Shown: piece by piece, positions 24,924-33,455 of the stretch
Numbering within the stretch: position 1 is the first letter of the stretch
Layout of the letters: the number at the start of each line of letters is the position of its first letter
NCBI GenBank assembly: GCA_035296625.1
Contig: DATHAO010000049.1
Span: 44,851 to 108,850, forward strand
Length of the DNA: 64,000 nt
DNA from: DATCLS01 sp035296625
GTDB lineage: Bacteria; Actinomycetota; Acidimicrobiia; Acidimicrobiales; VFJN01
Reading direction: 5' to 3'
Position numbers and translations under genes: made by a program
The notes under the pieces: model-generated
Database searches by the model: none
The model's input: the letters and a program-made list of their open reading frames with translations, nothing else
What the model was told of the DNA's origin: nothing

Positions 24924-24945
24924 CGGGCTCGATCACACGAGCCCG
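24924..24945. terminator. Terminator of the SDR/NTF2-like operon
   Basis: CGGGCTCG (24924-24931) and CGAGCCCG (24938-24945) with loop ATCACA: a perfect 8-bp stem starting five bases after the NTF2-like stop. Confidence 0.65.
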
Positions 24946-25183
24946 TGACGCTCCCTGCTCGGCAGCGCACCGCTTCTGCAACTCCCTCAACGCCTTCACG
25001 CGGCACGAGCTGAACCACGCCCACCGGGCGCAGGTGCAGGAGGACGGCTGGCCGGTAGCCAAGCCCGAGGACGGGATCGCTCCGTGGCGCGAGGCGCCGA
25101 CCGTCGTGCCGGCGGAGAAGGACTCGGTGCGGACCGCCGATCCCGCCCCAGGCGAGGTGACGCCAACGTTAGATCTGGGGTAG
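24946..25183 (+). pseudogene. C-terminal gene stub at the island's left edge
   Basis: After the terminator, a frame without any good start reads like real protein: it includes RFCNSLNAFTRHELNHAH, then a Trp/Pro/Lys-rich part ending in LDLG and TAG at 25181-25183. Codon third positions are GC-rich as in real genes. It appears to be the tail of a gene whose front has been lost. I cannot name the family. Its last codons contain the first copy of the island operator dyad (25157-25172), so the present tail may itself be a junction. This fills the 302-base gap before the P450 gene. Confidence 0.5.
25157..25172. promoter_or_regulatory. Island operator dyad, copy 1
   Basis: GTGAC-GCCAAC-GTTAG, followed by ATCT. 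It is 50 bases before the ATG of the first P450 and matches six other copies across the island. Confidence 0.65.
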
Positions 25184-25221
25184 AACAGGAACCTCCACCG
25201 GGGGCGCACGAGGGGGTCCGC

Positions 25222-26385
25222 ATGTCCGACCTGAGCCTGATGGGTGAGTCCGATCCTGAGGCGCTCGCTCACCCGCAGCCGATGTTCAAGCTGTTGCGCG
25301 AGGCGGGGCCTGTGCTCGACATGGCGGAGGAGGGCATGGTCCTCGTCGGCGGCGACGCCGAGGTCCGCCACGTGCTGCACCATCCGGAGCTGTTCAGCTC
25401 GGGCATCGACGCCGTGGCCATCGGCCAGGTGCGGCCGCTCATCCCCCTCCAGATCGACCCGCCCCACCACCGGAACTACCGCAAGCTGCTCGATCCCATC
25501 TTCGCTCCCCGGCAGATCGCCCTCCTCGAGGACCAGACCCGCGAGCTGGTGCGCGACCTCATCGCCGCCGTGGTGGACGAGGGCGGCTGCAACTTCCACA
25601 CGGCGGTCGCCGAGCCGCTGCCCACCACGGTGTTCCTGCGGCTCCTCGGCCTGCCGGTGAGCCGGGCCCAGGAGTTCCTGAAACTCAAGGACGGCATCAT
25701 CCGCCCACCGGTCTCCTCCCACGAGGAGCGGATCGAGTACACGGCACGGGTGGGCCAGCAGATCTACGCCGTCCTCCAGGAGGCCGTCGACGAACGCACC
25801 CGGCAGCGTTCGGACGACTTCCTCTCGCTATTCCTCGACGCCGAGGTGGACGGCGACCGCCTCACCCACGACGACGTCCTGGACATCGGGTATCTCTTCT
25901 TCCTCGCCGGCCTCGACACGGTGACGGCCTCGCTCGACTGCATGCTGAGCTACCTCGCCCAGCACAGTGACCAGCGCCGGCGGCTGGTGGACGACCCGTC
26001 GCTCATCCAGCACGCCATCGAGGAGCTGCTGCGGTGGGAGTCGCCGGTGCAGGCCGTGGTTCGTGTCACGACGGCCGACAGCGAGATCGGCGGCTGCCCG
26101 GTGCCGAAGGGGCGCGTCGTGACGGTGATGCTGGGCTCGGCCAACACGGACGAGCGGGCGTGGGAAGACGTCGACACCGTCGACTTCGAGCGGGCCGGGA
26201 ACCGGCACATCGCCTTCGGTGGCGGCGTGCACCGCTGCCTCGGGTCCCACCTCGCCCGCATGGAGCTGCGGGTCGCGCTCGACGAGTGGCACAAGGCCAT
26301 CCCCGAGTACCGCCTGCGCGACGGCGTCGAGCTGCTCTACTCCCAAGGCCTGCGGGCCGTCGAGAACCTGGAGCTGGTGTGGTGA
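25222..26385 (+). CDS. Cytochrome P450 (1)
   Basis: 387 residues, a soluble bacterial CYP. The I-helix motif AGLDTVT is near 229-235, the ExxR motif EELLR near 268, and the heme loop FGGGVHRCLG at about 332-341 with the thiolate Cys near 339. It would hydroxylate a substrate with electrons from ferredoxin and reductase encoded elsewhere; none is in this window. Relatives next to CoA-transferase and aldehyde dehydrogenase genes act on terpenoids, steroids or long chains. The ATG at 25222 follows GGGGGT and the island operator. It overlaps the next gene by GTGA. Confidence 0.9.
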   Translation: MSDLSLMGESDPEALAHPQPMFKLLREAGPVLDMAEEGMVLVGGDAEVRHVLHHPELFSSGIDAVAIGQVRPLIPLQIDPPHHRNYRKLLDPIFAPRQIALLEDQTRELVRDLIAAVVDEGGCNFHTAVAEPLPTTVFLRLLGLPVSRAQEFLKLKDGIIRPPVSSHEERIEYTARVGQQIYAVLQEAVDERTRQRSDDFLSLFLDAEVDGDRLTHDDVLDIGYLFFLAGLDTVTASLDCMLSYLAQHSDQRRRLVDDPSLIQHAIEELLRWESPVQAVVRVTTADSEIGGCPVPKGRVVTVMLGSANTDERAWEDVDTVDFERAGNRHIAFGGGVHRCLGSHLARMELRVALDEWHKAIPEYRLRDGVELLYSQGLRAVENLELVW

Positions 26386-27854
26386 GTGCGACGGTGGGAG
26401 AGCGGCGGCTGATGATCGACGGGAAGCTCGTCGAGGCCACCGGCGGCGCCACGTTCGACAACGTCAACCCGGCCACCGAAGAGGTGCTCGGCCCGGTAGC
26501 CGACGGCACGGCCGCGGACATGGAGGCGGCCATCGCCGCAGCCCGCCGCGCCTTCGACACCACGACCTGGGCCAGCGACCACGCCTTCCGCCAGCAGTGC
26601 CTGCTGCAGCTGCAGGCGGCGCTCGAGGCAGAGCAGGAGGAGCTCCGCACCGAGCTCGTCGCCGAGGTGGGCTGCCCGGTGCTCATCACCTACGGCCCCC
26701 AGCTGGACGCGCCGCTCCGGGAGTCCCTCACCTGGCCCGCGGAGATGATCGACCGGTTCCCCTGGACCCGCGACCTCGGCACCAAGGACTCCTTCGGCAT
26801 GGGCGTGGACACCCAGCGCGAGGTGTGGAAGGAGCCCGTCGGCGTGGTCGGCGTGATCGTGCCGTGGAACTTCCCGGTCGAGATCACGCTCAACAAGCTG
26901 GGGCCCGTGCTGGCCATGGGCAACACCTGCGTGCTGAAGCCGGCCCCCGACACGCCCTGGAACGCCACCCGCCTCGGCCGGCTCATCGCCGAGCGGACGG
27001 ACATCCCGCCCGGTGTGGTGAACGTCGTCGCCTCCAGCGACCACCTGGTGGGCGAGGTGCTCACGACCTCGCCGCTCGTCGACATGGTGGCCTTCACCGG
27101 CTCGACCGCCACGGGCAGACGCATCATGCAGGCGGCCTCGGCGACCCTGAAGCCGGTGTTCCTGGAGCTGGGCGGCAAGTCGATCAATCTCGTGCTCGAC
27201 GACGCCGACCTCGCCGCCACCATCCCCGCGTCATCGTCGGTCTGCTTCCACGCCGGCCAGGGCTGTGCCATGCCGACCCGCCTGCTGGTGCCCCGGTCGC
27301 GCTACGACGAGGCGATCGAGCTGGCGGCGGCCGGGTTCGCCGGCGTCAACTACGGCGACCCCACCGATCCCGCCAACCTCATGGGCCCGCTCGTCTCGGA
27401 GCGGCAGCGCGAGCGGGTGCTCGGCTACATCGAGAAGGGGAAGGACGAGGGCGCCCGCCTGATCTGCGGCGGTGGACGGCCCGATCACCTGCCCAAGGGC
27501 TGGTACGTCGAACCCACGCTGTTCGTGGACGTGGACAACTCGATGACCATCGCCCAGGAGGAGATCTTCGGGCCGGTCCTCGTGACGATCCCGTATGGGG
27601 ACGACGACGACGCGGTGCGCATCGCCAACGACAGCCCCTACGGCCTGTCGGGGATGATCACCTCCGGCGACCTCGAGCGGGCCAAGGGCGTCGCCCGCAG
27701 GATCCGCACCGGCACCCTAGGCCTCAACGGGGGCATCTGGTACGGCGCTGACGCCCCCTTCGGCGGCTACAAGCAGTCGGGCATCGGCCGGCAGTGCGGC
27801 ATCGAGGGGCTGGAGATCTTCACCGAGACAAAGACGGTCGGCTGGCCGGCCTGA
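26382..27854 (+). CDS. Aldehyde dehydrogenase
   Basis: 490 residues, the usual ALDH length. NAD-binding segment VIVPWNFPVEITLNKLGP near 155-172, TGSTATGRRI near 240, general base Glu in LELGGKS near 261 and nucleophile Cys in AGQGCAMPTR near 295 are all intact. It oxidises an aldehyde to an acid using NAD(P). In this operon it probably follows the P450 (alcohol to aldehyde to acid) before CoA transfer. GTG start inside the P450 stop (GTGA) implies translational coupling. Confidence 0.92.
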   Translation: MSATVGERRLMIDGKLVEATGGATFDNVNPATEEVLGPVADGTAADMEAAIAAARRAFDTTTWASDHAFRQQCLLQLQAALEAEQEELRTELVAEVGCPVLITYGPQLDAPLRESLTWPAEMIDRFPWTRDLGTKDSFGMGVDTQREVWKEPVGVVGVIVPWNFPVEITLNKLGPVLAMGNTCVLKPAPDTPWNATRLGRLIAERTDIPPGVVNVVASSDHLVGEVLTTSPLVDMVAFTGSTATGRRIMQAASATLKPVFLELGGKSINLVLDDADLAATIPASSSVCFHAGQGCAMPTRLLVPRSRYDEAIELAAAGFAGVNYGDPTDPANLMGPLVSERQRERVLGYIEKGKDEGARLICGGGRPDHLPKGWYVEPTLFVDVDNSMTIAQEEIFGPVLVTIPYGDDDDAVRIANDSPYGLSGMITSGDLERAKGVARRIRTGTLGLNGGIWYGADAPFGGYKQSGIGRQCGIEGLEIFTETKTVGWPA

Positions 27855-27881
27855 CCGGCCCACGCCGCGAGGAGGCAGCAC

Positions 27882-29099
27882 GTGTCGGGACCGCTCGACG
27901 GGATCCGCGTCATCGAGGTCGCCAGCTGGATGTTCGTTCCCTCCGGCGGCTCCGTGCTCGTCGACTGGGGGGCCGACGTCATCAAGGTCGAGCACCCCGT
28001 CACGGGCGACCCCCAGCGGGGTCTGGTCACCTCCGGCCTCCTGCCGGGCGGCCCGGGCGGCGTGAACTTCATGGTCGAGCAGCCCAACCGCGGCAAGCGC
28101 TCGGTGGCGCTCGACCTGGCCCGCCCGGACGGCCGCGAGGCCCTGCTCAAGCTGGTGGAGAGTGCCGACGTCTTCCTCACCAACTACATGCCGCCCGTGC
28201 GCCGCAAGCTCAAGATCGACACCGCGGACCTCCGGGCCCGCAACCCGAACATCATCGTCGCCCGGGGGTCGGGTGCCGGGCCCAAGGGACCCGAAGCCGA
28301 GAAGGGCGGGTACGACGGCGCCTCGTTCTGGGCGCGGGGCGGCGTCGGCTCGACGATGCCCGAGCGCGACGGCTGGCCTCCGGGGCAGCCGACGCCCGCC
28401 TTCGGCGACGTGATGGGGGGCCTCACCACCGCCGGCGCCATCGCCGCCGCCCTGCTGAAACGCGAACGGACCGGTGAGGCCAGCGTGGTCGACGTGTCCC
28501 TGCTGGCGACGGCCATGTGGCAGATCTCACCCATGATCATCGCGTCGAAGCTGTTCGGCTTCTCCAAGATCCCGCAGGGCGACCGGACCAAGTCGTCCAA
28601 CCCCGGGGTGGCGACCTACCGCACGGCCGACGACCGCTTCATCAGCCTGATCCTGCTGCAGAGCGACAAGTACTGGGACGACTTCGTCACGCGCCTCGGC
28701 GTGCCGGACATGGCCACCGACCCCCGGTTCGCCGACTCCGCCGCCCGGGCCGAGAACGCCGAGGCCTGCATCGCCCGGCTCGACGAGGCGTTCGGCAGCC
28801 AGCCGCTGTCGCACTGGAAGAAGGTGCTCGAGACCTTCGACGGCGTGTGGAGCCCGTTCCAGACGCTCGACGAGCTCTACGACGACGTGCAGGTGCGGGC
28901 CAACGGCTACCTCCCGACCATGACGGCCGGCAACGGCCAGGACGTGGCCCTCGTGGCCAGCCCCGCCCAGTTCGACGAGCAACCGATCCAGGTCGAGCGC
29001 GCGCCCGAGCACGGCGAGCACACCGAGCTCGTCCTCCTGGACGTCGGGTACGACTGGGACCAGCTCGCCGCCATGAAGGAGTCGGGCGCCATTCTCTGA
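27882..29099 (+). CDS. Family III CoA transferase (CaiB/BaiF)
   Basis: 405 residues. The N-terminal GIRVIEVASWMFVPSGGSVLVDWGADVIKVEHP and the catalytic aspartate in FGDVMGG (near 176) identify a CaiB/BaiF-type CoA transferase. It would move CoA from a donor thioester to a carboxylic acid, here probably the acid made by the upstream aldehyde dehydrogenase. The GTG at 27882 has a GAGGAGG ribosome site 27 bases after the previous stop. Last gene of the first island operon. Confidence 0.9.
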   Translation: MSGPLDGIRVIEVASWMFVPSGGSVLVDWGADVIKVEHPVTGDPQRGLVTSGLLPGGPGGVNFMVEQPNRGKRSVALDLARPDGREALLKLVESADVFLTNYMPPVRRKLKIDTADLRARNPNIIVARGSGAGPKGPEAEKGGYDGASFWARGGVGSTMPERDGWPPGQPTPAFGDVMGGLTTAGAIAAALLKRERTGEASVVDVSLLATAMWQISPMIIASKLFGFSKIPQGDRTKSSNPGVATYRTADDRFISLILLQSDKYWDDFVTRLGVPDMATDPRFADSAARAENAEACIARLDEAFGSQPLSHWKKVLETFDGVWSPFQTLDELYDDVQVRANGYLPTMTAGNGQDVALVASPAQFDEQPIQVERAPEHGEHTELVLLDVGYDWDQLAAMKESGAIL

Positions 29100-29190
29100 G
29101 CCAGCAGCGCTCGCTCCCTCGCGCCGGCCGTCGTCGAAGCGGTCGGCGACCTCATCGGTGACCGGCTTGTTCTCAGCTACTTGCGCGTCG

Positions 29191-29207
29191 CCAGGAAGAA
29201 CTCCTGG
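29191..29207. terminator. Small hairpin after CoA transferase
   Basis: CCAGGA (29191-29196) and TCCTGG (29202-29207) with a 5-base loop, in the 226-base gap before the amidohydrolase. The minus strand of the same place reads as a short protein-like tail ending DQEFFLATRK and TAG, so it may instead be a gene remnant. Confidence 0.3.
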
Positions 29208-29284
29208 TCCTTCCTCAGCACCCAAGCTCCAACGCGGGCCCTTCGGCGACCTATCCCCTGCTGAGAGCGGAAGTGTATGGTGAT

Positions 29285-29300
29285 CTAACAGCGATGTCAC
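29285..29300. promoter_or_regulatory. Island operator dyad, copy 2
   Basis: CTAAC-AGCGAT-GTCAC on the plus strand (reverse: GTGAC-ATCGCT-GTTAG), 25 bases before the ATG of the amidohydrolase at 29326. It is preceded by GTGTATGGTGAT, which may hold the -10 region. Confidence 0.65.
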
Positions 29301-29325
29301 TTCTGCGGCCCAGGGGAGCCCTTCG

Positions 29326-30519
29326 ATGCCGTCTCGTCAGCTCGACTTTCCCGTGTTCGACGCCGACAATCACATGTACGAGACGAGGGAAGCCCTCACG
29401 AAGTTCCTGCCCGACCGCTACGCAGGCGTCATCGACTTCGTCGAGGTGCGGGGCCGCACCAAGATCGCCGTCAAGGGGCGGATAAGCGACTACATCCCCA
29501 ACCCGACATTCGACCGCGTCGCCGCCCCGGGCGCGCAGCAGGAGTACTTCAAGGTCGGCAATCCCGAGGGCAAGAGCCGACGGGAGATCATGGGCAAGGC
29601 CATCGACGCCATCCCCGCCTTCCGGGAGCCGGGCCCGCGCCTCGAGCTGATGGACGAGCTCGGCCTCGACCGGGCGCTCATGTGGCCCACGCTCGCGAGC
29701 CTGGTGGAAGAGCGCCTGCGCGACGACCCCGACGCCACGCACGCGGTGATCCACGCCCTCAACCGGTGGATGCACGAGCAGTGGACGTTCAACTACGAGG
29801 ACCGGATCTTCCCCGCGCCGGTGATCACGCTCCCGATCGTGGAGAAGGCCATCGAGGAGCTGGAGTGGGTGGCCGCGCGCGGCGCGAGGATCATCCTCGT
29901 GCGCCCGGCGCCGGTGCCGGGCTTCCGGGGGCCGCGCTCGTTCGCCCTGCCGGAGTTCGACCGGTTCTGGGAGCGCGTGCAGGACAAGGACCTCGTGGTC
30001 GGCATGCATGCCTCCGACAGCGGCTACCAGCGCTACCTCAACGAGTGGGAGGGCGTGCGGGACGACGAGTTCACCCCCTTCAAGGGCGGAGGTGCCTTCG
30101 CCGCCATCACGCACGCCGCGTACCGCGCCATCACCGACACCGTGGCGTCGGCCATCGGTCACGGGCTCTGCACCCGCTTCCCGCGCCTCAAGATCGCTCC
30201 GATCGAGAACGGCAGCGGCTGGGTGCTCCCGCTGCTCCACGACATGGCCTCCGCCTACGCCTTCAACCCGCACCTCTTCGAGGAGGACCCGGTGGCGGTC
30301 TTCACGCGGAACATCTTCGTCCACCCGTTCCACGAGGACGACCCGGTCGGGCTGTGCCGGGCGATCGGCGCCGACAACGTCCTGTTCGGTTCGGACTACC
30401 CGCACCCCGAGGGCCTCGCCGACCCGCTCAGCTTCGTCGACGACCTCGACGGGCTGTCCGAGGAGGACACGGCCAAGGTGATGGGCGGCAACCTGTCCCG
30501 CCTGATGAACGTCGCGTAG
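29326..30519 (+). CDS. Amidohydrolase family protein (PF04909, long type, 1)
   Basis: 397 residues. The start FDADNHMYET is the metal-binding DxxxH variant characteristic of a group of amidohydrolase_2 proteins found in lipid and steroid-like degradation clusters. A central VGMHASDSGY (near 225) and the C-terminal LFGSDYPHPEG (near 364) supply further metal and catalytic residues, including the conserved Asp. Probably a metal-dependent hydrolase or decarboxylase; substrate unknown. It heads an operon with a CoA ligase and P450 under operator copy 2. GGGGAG precedes the ATG. The gene at 42053 is a paralogue. Confidence 0.82.
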   Translation: MPSRQLDFPVFDADNHMYETREALTKFLPDRYAGVIDFVEVRGRTKIAVKGRISDYIPNPTFDRVAAPGAQQEYFKVGNPEGKSRREIMGKAIDAIPAFREPGPRLELMDELGLDRALMWPTLASLVEERLRDDPDATHAVIHALNRWMHEQWTFNYEDRIFPAPVITLPIVEKAIEELEWVAARGARIILVRPAPVPGFRGPRSFALPEFDRFWERVQDKDLVVGMHASDSGYQRYLNEWEGVRDDEFTPFKGGGAFAAITHAAYRAITDTVASAIGHGLCTRFPRLKIAPIENGSGWVLPLLHDMASAYAFNPHLFEEDPVAVFTRNIFVHPFHEDDPVGLCRAIGADNVLFGSDYPHPEGLADPLSFVDDLDGLSEEDTAKVMGGNLSRLMNVA

Positions 30520-30541
30520 GCGGGCCCGCCGCCATCCGACG

Positions 30542-32179
30542 ATGACCCGCGCTCCCAGCTTCCCCCCCTTCACGCCCACCAGCGGCGAGCTCGTCCGCTC
30601 GTGCGCGGCGCGGTTCGGCGACAAGACGTTCGCGTTGCTCGGCGACGTCCGCCTCTCCTACGCAGAGGCCGAGGCCCGGTCCGCCGCCGTGGCCAAGGGC
30701 CTGCTCGCGTCCGGCGCCGGCAAGGGAACGCGCGTCGGGCTGCTGGCGGCCAACAGCCCCGCTTGGATCGTGGCATGGCTCGGCATCACGCGGGTCGGCG
30801 GCGTCGCCATCCTCCTGAGCACCTACAGCAAGCCCACGGAGCTCGGCTGGATGCTGCGTCACGCGGACGCCCAGCTGCTGCTCACCCAGGACGCGCATCT
30901 CGGCCACGATCACCTCGAACGCCTCGAGCAGGCCGTCCCCGGCCTGGCGGATCAGACCCACGAGCAGATCTTCGTGGAGTCCCAGCCGTACCTGCGCACG
31001 GTGTGGACCTGGGGCGAGGAAGTGCGCCCCTGGTCGGCGCCCGTCGCCCAGCTGGTGGCGCGGGGGAAGGACGTCACCGATGGGCTGCTGTCGGCCTGCG
31101 AGCGCGAGGTCACGCCCGCCGACCCGATGGTGGTCGTGTACTCGTCGGGCAGCACGTCGGACCCCAAGGGCGCGGTGCACGCCCATGGCGCGGTGGTCCG
31201 CCACGCGCACAACCTCTGGCAGATGCGCGACCTCACCGCGGACGACGTGCTCTACACGCCGATGCCGCTGTTCTGGGTCGGGGGCTTCAGCTTCACGCTG
31301 GTCGCCGCCATGCACGCCGGCGCCACGCTCGTCTTCGAGCAGCACTTCGAACCCGGCGCGACCCTGCGGCTCATCGAGAAGGAGCGCGTCACCCAGGTGC
31401 TCGGGTGGCCCCACGTGGCCAAGGCGCTCGTCGACCACCCGACCTTCCGCGAGCGCGACCTGTCGTCGGTGCGGGGAGGCACCTTGGCCGCCCTGCGCCC
31501 CCAGGACCAGCAGGAGGGCGCCGACGTCCCGAAGGCCAACTCGCTCGGCATGACCGAGACGCTGGGGCCCCACACCTTCGGCTCGAAGGACGACGTCCTT
31601 CCGCCCTCGAAGGGCGGCTCGTTCGGGCTCTCGGTACCGGGAGTGGAGCACAAGGTCGTCGACCCCGTGACGCTCGAGGACCGGCCGGTCGGCGAGAGCG
31701 GAGAGCTGTGGCTGCGCGGCTACTCGGTGATGCTCGGGCTCCACAAGCGGGAGCGATCGGAGACGTTCACGGCCGACGGCTGGTACCGCACCGGCGACGG
31801 GGGCTACTTCGACGAGGACGGTCACTTCTACTTCACCGGCCGGATGGGCGACCTCATCAAGTCGTCGGGCATGAACGTCACGCCCCGCGACGTGGAGCTG
31901 GCGCTCGAAGCCCTGCCCGAGGTGGTGATGGCGTTCGTCACGGGTGTCGACCATCCCGACCGCGGCCAGGACGTGGTGGCGGCGATCATCCTCCGGCCCG
32001 GCGAGACGCTCGACGAGGAGGAGGCCCGGAAGCGGGTGAAGGAGGCGATCGCCTCGTACAAGGTGCCGCGGCGCATCGCCGTGTTCGTCGACCAGATCGA
32101 GCTCCCGTGGCTCGACTCGGGCAAGATCGACCGCCGCCGCCTCTCGGCGATGCTGGGCGAGCGGTTCCACGAGGCGTGA
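30542..32179 (+). CDS. Class I adenylate-forming CoA ligase (2)
   Basis: 545 residues. YSSGSTSDPKG near residue 200 is a variant P-loop (usual: TSGTTGxPKG); LGMTETLG near 335, GWYRTGDGGYF near 415 and a final SGKIDRRRL with the catalytic Lys near 528 are present. It should activate a carboxylate to acyl-CoA. The cap of the N-domain is shorter than in typical FadD proteins. It begins 22 bases after the amidohydrolase, and its stop overlaps the next P450 start as TGATG. Confidence 0.86.
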   Translation: MTRAPSFPPFTPTSGELVRSCAARFGDKTFALLGDVRLSYAEAEARSAAVAKGLLASGAGKGTRVGLLAANSPAWIVAWLGITRVGGVAILLSTYSKPTELGWMLRHADAQLLLTQDAHLGHDHLERLEQAVPGLADQTHEQIFVESQPYLRTVWTWGEEVRPWSAPVAQLVARGKDVTDGLLSACEREVTPADPMVVVYSSGSTSDPKGAVHAHGAVVRHAHNLWQMRDLTADDVLYTPMPLFWVGGFSFTLVAAMHAGATLVFEQHFEPGATLRLIEKERVTQVLGWPHVAKALVDHPTFRERDLSSVRGGTLAALRPQDQQEGADVPKANSLGMTETLGPHTFGSKDDVLPPSKGGSFGLSVPGVEHKVVDPVTLEDRPVGESGELWLRGYSVMLGLHKRERSETFTADGWYRTGDGGYFDEDGHFYFTGRMGDLIKSSGMNVTPRDVELALEALPEVVMAFVTGVDHPDRGQDVVAAIILRPGETLDEEEARKRVKEAIASYKVPRRIAVFVDQIELPWLDSGKIDRRRLSAMLGERFHEA

Positions 32180-33372
32180 TGGAGTTCGACCCGTACAGCG
32201 AGGCGTTCTTCGAGGACCCCTGGGAGATCTACCGCTGGCTGCGCGACGAGCAGCCCGTGTACCACCACGAGCGCCTCGGCTTCTGGGCCGTGTCCCGCTA
32301 CGCCGACTGCGTCGAGGTCCACCGCGACACCGCGACGTTCACGTCGACACGCGGCGTCACGCTCGACCAGCTGCGCAGCGCCGCCTTCGGTGCGGTGGCG
32401 GACCACGTGGGGTCGATCATCATGATGGACCCGCCCATGCACGAGCGGATGCGCAAGCTGGTGAGCCGTGCGTTCACCCCGCGGCGGATCGCCGAGTGGG
32501 AACCGGTCGTGGACCGCGTGGTCGGCGGCTTCCTCGACGGCCTCGCTGGCGCGGGGTCGTTCGACGTCGTGGTGGACCTGTCCGGGCCGTTCCCCGTCGA
32601 GGTCATCTGCGAGATCGTAGGCGTCCCCGCCGCCGACCGGCAGCAGATACGCCACTGGACCGACGCGATGCTCGAGCGCGAGGTCGGCAACCCGTTCCCG
32701 CCCCCTGCCGGGATCGACGCGTCCATCGCCGCGCACCGATACATGGTCGACCTCGTGGCCGACAAGCGGCGCCAGCCCCACGACGACATGATCGGGCACC
32801 TCCTGGAGGCCGAGGTCGAGCGGGAGGACGGCACCGTCGAACGGCTCGACGACGTCGAGGTTGCCCAGTTCGTCTCACTGCTCACGGCGGCCGGCGCGGA
32901 GACGGTCACGAAGCTGGTCGGCAACGGCGTCATGACCTTCGCCGAGCACCCCGACCAGCTGGCCAGGCTCAGGGCCGAGCCGGGGCTCGCGGGCCCCGCC
33001 GTGGACGAGGTGCTGCGGTGGAGGGCACCGTCGCAGTACCAGGGCCGCTTCTCGGCGCAGGACCGGGAGCTCCACGGGACCACCGTCCCGGCCGGCAACC
33101 CCGTCCTCATCGTGACCGGGGCGGCCAACCGCGACCCGCGCGCCTACGACGAGCCCGACCGTTTCGACATCGGGCGCACCGGTCCGCTCGGGATCAGCTT
33201 TGGGCACGGCGCCCACTACTGCATCGGCGCGCACCTCGCCCGCCTCGAGGGCCGGGTCGCCTTCACCGAGCTGTACCGCCGCTGGCCCGACCTCGGGGTC
33301 GATCTGGAGGGCGTGCGCTACGTCCACATGGCGAACGTGGCCGGACCCGCGTCGGTCCCCGTCAGCACCTGA
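32179..33372 (+). CDS. Cytochrome P450 (2)
   Basis: 397 residues. I-helix motif AAGAETVTK near 236-244 (Ala-Gly-Ala-Glu-Thr), ExxR region VDEVLRW near 276, and heme loop FGHGAHYCIG at about 341-350 with Cys348. A soluble CYP needing external redox partners. The acid-alcohol pair in the I-helix is Glu-Thr, as in many bacterial CYPs. Located directly after a CoA ligase in a TGATG overlap, which hints that its substrate may be a CoA-activated acid or a precursor of it. Ends before a convergent thiolase gene. Confidence 0.9.
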   Translation: MEFDPYSEAFFEDPWEIYRWLRDEQPVYHHERLGFWAVSRYADCVEVHRDTATFTSTRGVTLDQLRSAAFGAVADHVGSIIMMDPPMHERMRKLVSRAFTPRRIAEWEPVVDRVVGGFLDGLAGAGSFDVVVDLSGPFPVEVICEIVGVPAADRQQIRHWTDAMLEREVGNPFPPPAGIDASIAAHRYMVDLVADKRRQPHDDMIGHLLEAEVEREDGTVERLDDVEVAQFVSLLTAAGAETVTKLVGNGVMTFAEHPDQLARLRAEPGLAGPAVDEVLRWRAPSQYQGRFSAQDRELHGTTVPAGNPVLIVTGAANRDPRAYDEPDRFDIGRTGPLGISFGHGAHYCIGAHLARLEGRVAFTELYRRWPDLGVDLEGVRYVHMANVAGPASVPVST

Positions 33373-33422
33373 ACGCGGGAGCGGACGAGCGCCCGTCGAG
33401 GTCGAGGGCCACTACCCGGGTC

Positions 33423-33441
33423 CCCTGGCCCCGCCCCAGGG
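33423..33441. terminator. Hairpin between convergent P450 and thiolase genes
   Basis: CCCTGG (33423-33428) and CCAGGG (33436-33441), 7-base loop, in the 83-base convergent gap. Confidence 0.45.
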
Positions 33442-33455
33442 CGCGCGTCACCGGC

